From Clostridia bacterium (GTDB lineage Bacteria > Bacillota > Clostridia > UBA1381 > UMGS1253), in the NCBI GenBank assembly GCA_017411585.1, contig JAFQPV010000350.1, positions 1 through 7,328 of the forward strand: a stretch of DNA of 7,328 nucleotides, in the 5' to 3' direction. The translations under genes were made by a program, and so were the position numbers. Each line of letters starts with the position of its first letter. Position 1 is the stretch's first letter. The notes beneath the pieces were generated by a model. The model saw only the letters and a program-made list of their open reading frames with translations, ran no database searches and had not been told where the DNA came from. Of the stretch, positions 5,475 to 7,328 are shown piece by piece.

Positions 5475-5499
5475 AACCGGTTCGTTTCTGCTTTTTAAA

Positions 5500-7328
5500 T
5501 TATTCTTCGTGCTCCATGGTCAGCGCCATACCCTTGCGCGTGTTTGCGATTTCCCAGTTTAATACATAGTCAACCTGCTGCAGTTTCCATTCCAGATGCC
5601 AGCGGTCGCACATATAGCCCATAGACGGCTCATAGCCGATGGCGGAATCGTGCTCCACAAGCGGAATGGTATCGAGTGCGTTTTGGCGCTCTTTGCGCAA
5701 AAGTGCTTCCATCTCGTCTAAAACGCAAGCAAGCGCTTCGTGCGTATATGCTACATTGTATCGGCTTAAAAGCAGGTGCCACTGCTTGGCGTGCAGTATG
5801 GATTTGGTGGAGTTTAAGATGAATTTAAACAGATTTTCCAAATCCTCGGTATGCGTATTCGGTGCCGGGAGGTTTTTAAGTGCCGCTACTGCCTGCTCGG
5901 TGCAGGCAAGCATTTTTTCGGTGCACTTGATTTCCTCTAAAACGCGCAACGGTGTTGGCCAGTCGTACGGACCGCAGAACCAGTTGCTGTATCGCGTATG
6001 ACTGATTCTGTTGCCGAAAGGCGAGTTCGGTGTTCTGTCCGGCAACGCGAATTCTCTGGATAAATTAAACGGTGTTGCAGGACCTGTGCGTGCCGCGCCG
6101 TATTGGTCGGAATTGGTCGGCGTACAATATGTGATTGCCTCGCTCATATGGCGCATTGCCGCATCAACTTGTTCGTAGTTCTCTTTGCCGAATTCGCTGA
6201 TGACAATTTTGCGCCAAAGCGCATCCATATCTTCGTAGGGCGATAAAAAGCAGTGCTTGGAAAGCTTGCTGATCACAGAAGGATACAAGCCGTAATGGTG
6301 CGTTTCCATAATGCCGGAAAGCCCATAGGTTTCGTGCGCGCTGCGCATCTGCTGATAGCGCTTCATCCATTGCTGTGGAAACGGCATATACGGAATCACG
6401 CCAAAGTCCCAGGTGCGACCGCCGGTGTTGGTCATGGAGTAGAGCCGCAGACTGCGGTTTTTGGCAATCTCTGCTTCGCTTGTAAAATAGGTGCTTGGTC
6501 CGACAACGTTGATGGTATAATCCATAACGCGACCGCGCGCTTTTCCGTAGAGATACGGCTGACTGCCCATCTCAAAGGTTGCCTCTAAGGTAATGTCTTT
6601 TGGCAGCGATTCCAACAGCGGACGGCGCGCCTCCAGCTTGTGTCTGGAAAAGTTGTAGGTCCAAAGGACGATGTCTGCCTCGGGGTTGTATTTGCGAATA
6701 ACTTTGGAAATCAGATTGAGCCATTGCTGATAGTCGACACACGGAAAATTTTTCGACGACCAGCCCGGGGGCGAAATTCCATATGGATTTCCGTTCGGAT
6801 TGCGCGGCGGGACGCGCGGGTCTTTGCTTGGGAAACCGATGGATTCACCGACCAAGGTTATGCCCTTCAGACCCGGACATTCGCGAAACAGTCTGCCGTA
6901 GGTCGAATCGTAGTATTCTTCGGCATCCGTCTCGTCAGGATGCTTTGTGCTTTGAATGATGCTGTATGCATATACATCCAAGCCGTACTTTGCGGCGCGG
7001 CGGATTAAATCGTTAAAATCTATATAGCCAATGCGGGATTGGTTGACCTCTTTGGTGTAGACCAAAATGGCATCTCTGCCCTCGTGCGCAATACGCATAA
7101 GGTAGTTGTCCGGAAATTCGTCAAAGCCGTAGCCGGAGTGCACCATTTGCGGGGTGAAAAGCGGCTTTTTTACGATTTCGCCGTGTGCGAGCACCGGTGC
7201 GCTTTCAAAGCACATTAAGTCCTCGATATAGTAAAATGCCTGCGCAATACCGCGTGCATCGTGACCGAGGATGGAAATGCCGTTTTCATCTGTTCTGATT
7301 TTAAAGCCGCGGGCAACGGCGTATTCAC
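5500..7328 (-). CDS. Putative glycoside hydrolase with GH20b/GH67-like N-terminal module, 5' end outside the window
   Basis: 608 residues are visible and the frame stays open to the right edge, so the start lies beyond 7328. The ATG at 7215 is internal: the 37 codons before it are open and read ...GISILGHDARGIAQAFYYIEDL, the G-x-D-x-x-G-x-x-x-A signature that ends the GH20b-type domain preceding the barrel in GH20, GH67 and related enzymes. Barrel-like segments follow (visible-residue numbers): MVHSGYGFDEFP (61-72), DLIRRAAKYGLDVYAYS (106-122), PGLKGITLVGESIGFPSKD (151-169), ADIVLWTYNF (217-226), ITLEATFEMG (245-254) and GLSGIMETHHYG (335-346). Glu161 in VGES and Glu341 in METHH are possible catalytic residues by position only. 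The C-terminal third is helical. No signal peptide can be judged because the N-terminus is missing. I cannot name the substrate; annotation as a GH20-like protein of unknown function is safest. It converges on the GH16 gene. Confidence 0.75.
   Translation of the reverse strand, partial: EYAVARGFKIRTDENGISILGHDARGIAQAFYYIEDLMCFESAPVLAHGEIVKKPLFTPQMVHSGYGFDEFPDNYLMRIAHEGRDAILVYTKEVNQSRIGYIDFNDLIRRAAKYGLDVYAYSIIQSTKHPDETDAEEYYDSTYGRLFRECPGLKGITLVGESIGFPSKDPRVPPRNPNGNPYGISPPGWSSKNFPCVDYQQWLNLISKVIRKYNPEADIVLWTYNFSRHKLEARRPLLESLPKDITLEATFEMGSQPYLYGKARGRVMDYTINVVGPSTYFTSEAEIAKNRSLRLYSMTNTGGRTWDFGVIPYMPFPQQWMKRYQQMRSAHETYGLSGIMETHHYGLYPSVISKLSKHCFLSPYEDMDALWRKIVISEFGKENYEQVDAAMRHMSEAITYCTPTNSDQYGAARTGPATPFNLSREFALPDRTPNSPFGNRISHTRYSNWFCGPYDWPTPLRVLEEIKCTEKMLACTEQAVAALKNLPAPNTHTEDLENLFKFILNSTKSILHAKQWHLLLSRYNVAYTHEALACVLDEMEALLRKERQNALDTIPLVEHDSAIGYEPSMGYMCDRWHLEWKLQQVDYVLNWEIANTRKGMALTMEHEE

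Larger units (their letters stand above)
5180..5496. terminator. Bidirectional terminator palindrome, interrupted by an insertion
   Basis: Left arm 5180-5195 is AAAAAGCAGAAACGAA. The right part 5475-5496 is AACCGG followed by TTCGTTTCTGCTTTTT. Removing bases 5196-5474 and one copy of the doubled AA joins them into a perfect 36-bp palindrome: a 16-bp stem around CCGG, with A5 before and T5 after. That is a standard two-way terminator for convergent genes. It sits 23 bases after the GH16 stop and 3 bases after the stop of the - strand gene. Today its arms are about 280 bases apart, so its function is probably reduced. Confidence 0.75.
5157..5499. other. Gene-free convergent region made of nested inverted repeats
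   Basis: No plausible gene lies here. The region consists of a split terminator palindrome (5180-5195 and 5475-5496), a MITE-like insertion between its halves (5196-5474) and two internal bidirectional hairpins. Bases 5157-5179 are a short trailer of the GH16 gene, and the stop codon of the - strand gene begins at 5502, six bases beyond the right arm. Confidence 0.85.

Noticed and set aside
5157..5499. Retron msr-msd, integron attC site or CRISPR array
   Set aside because: There is no reverse transcriptase, integrase or cas gene in the window and no spaced direct repeats. The 21-bp perfect end repeats with AA duplication fit a transposable element better.
5157..5499. Riboswitch upstream of a gene
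   Set aside because: The region is downstream of both neighbouring genes, which converge on it, so it cannot lead either coding region.
5639..7008. Open frames on the + strand opposite the large - strand gene
   Set aside because: They are antisense shadows; the - strand frame has coherent domain content over its whole length.
7213..7215. ATG as the start of the large - strand gene
   Set aside because: The frame is open through 7328 and the extra 37 codons encode a recognisable GH20b-type motif, so this Met is internal.

Overview
The window looks like a chromosomal stretch from a Gram-positive, moderate-GC anaerobe, most likely a gut-type Clostridia member of the Bacillota. The reasons are strong AGGAGG-type ribosome binding sites, a short-signal lipoprotein rich in Lys/Glu, the standard genetic code, compact operons closed by hairpin-plus-T terminators, and several glycan-active genes. 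This is an inference from style and gene content; no rRNA or species-specific marker is present.

Left part (1-3450, + strand): a cell-surface module. A lipoprotein with a long charged K/E/P tether is followed by a hairpin terminator. Then come a membrane-bound O-acyltransferase of the AlgI/DltB type and, 11 bases later, an AlgJ/AlgX/DHHW-type SGNH-like exported protein. The last two are probably a two-gene operon that acylates (probably acetylates) an exported polysaccharide; the acceptor cannot be named. A 12-bp hairpin terminator at 3414-3450 closes this block.

Middle (3448-5156): an exodeoxyribonuclease III / AP endonuclease gene on the - strand is divergent from a glycoside hydrolase family 16 gene on the + strand. 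They share a 131-bp AT-rich intergenic region. The GH16 protein has no signal peptide.

Right part (5157-7328): the GH16 gene converges on a large - strand gene that runs off the right edge. That gene resembles GH20/GH67-like proteins with an N-terminal GH20b-like module and has no assigned function. The 343-bp gap between the two is the most unusual part of the window. It is best read as a perfect 36-bp bidirectional terminator palindrome that has been split by a 279-bp non-coding element. That element has perfect 21-bp terminal inverted repeats and an AA duplication (MITE-like). It carries two internal 38-nt hairpins of the same architecture, each an A5-stem-T5 bidirectional terminator, so it may bring replacement terminators to the locus it broke.
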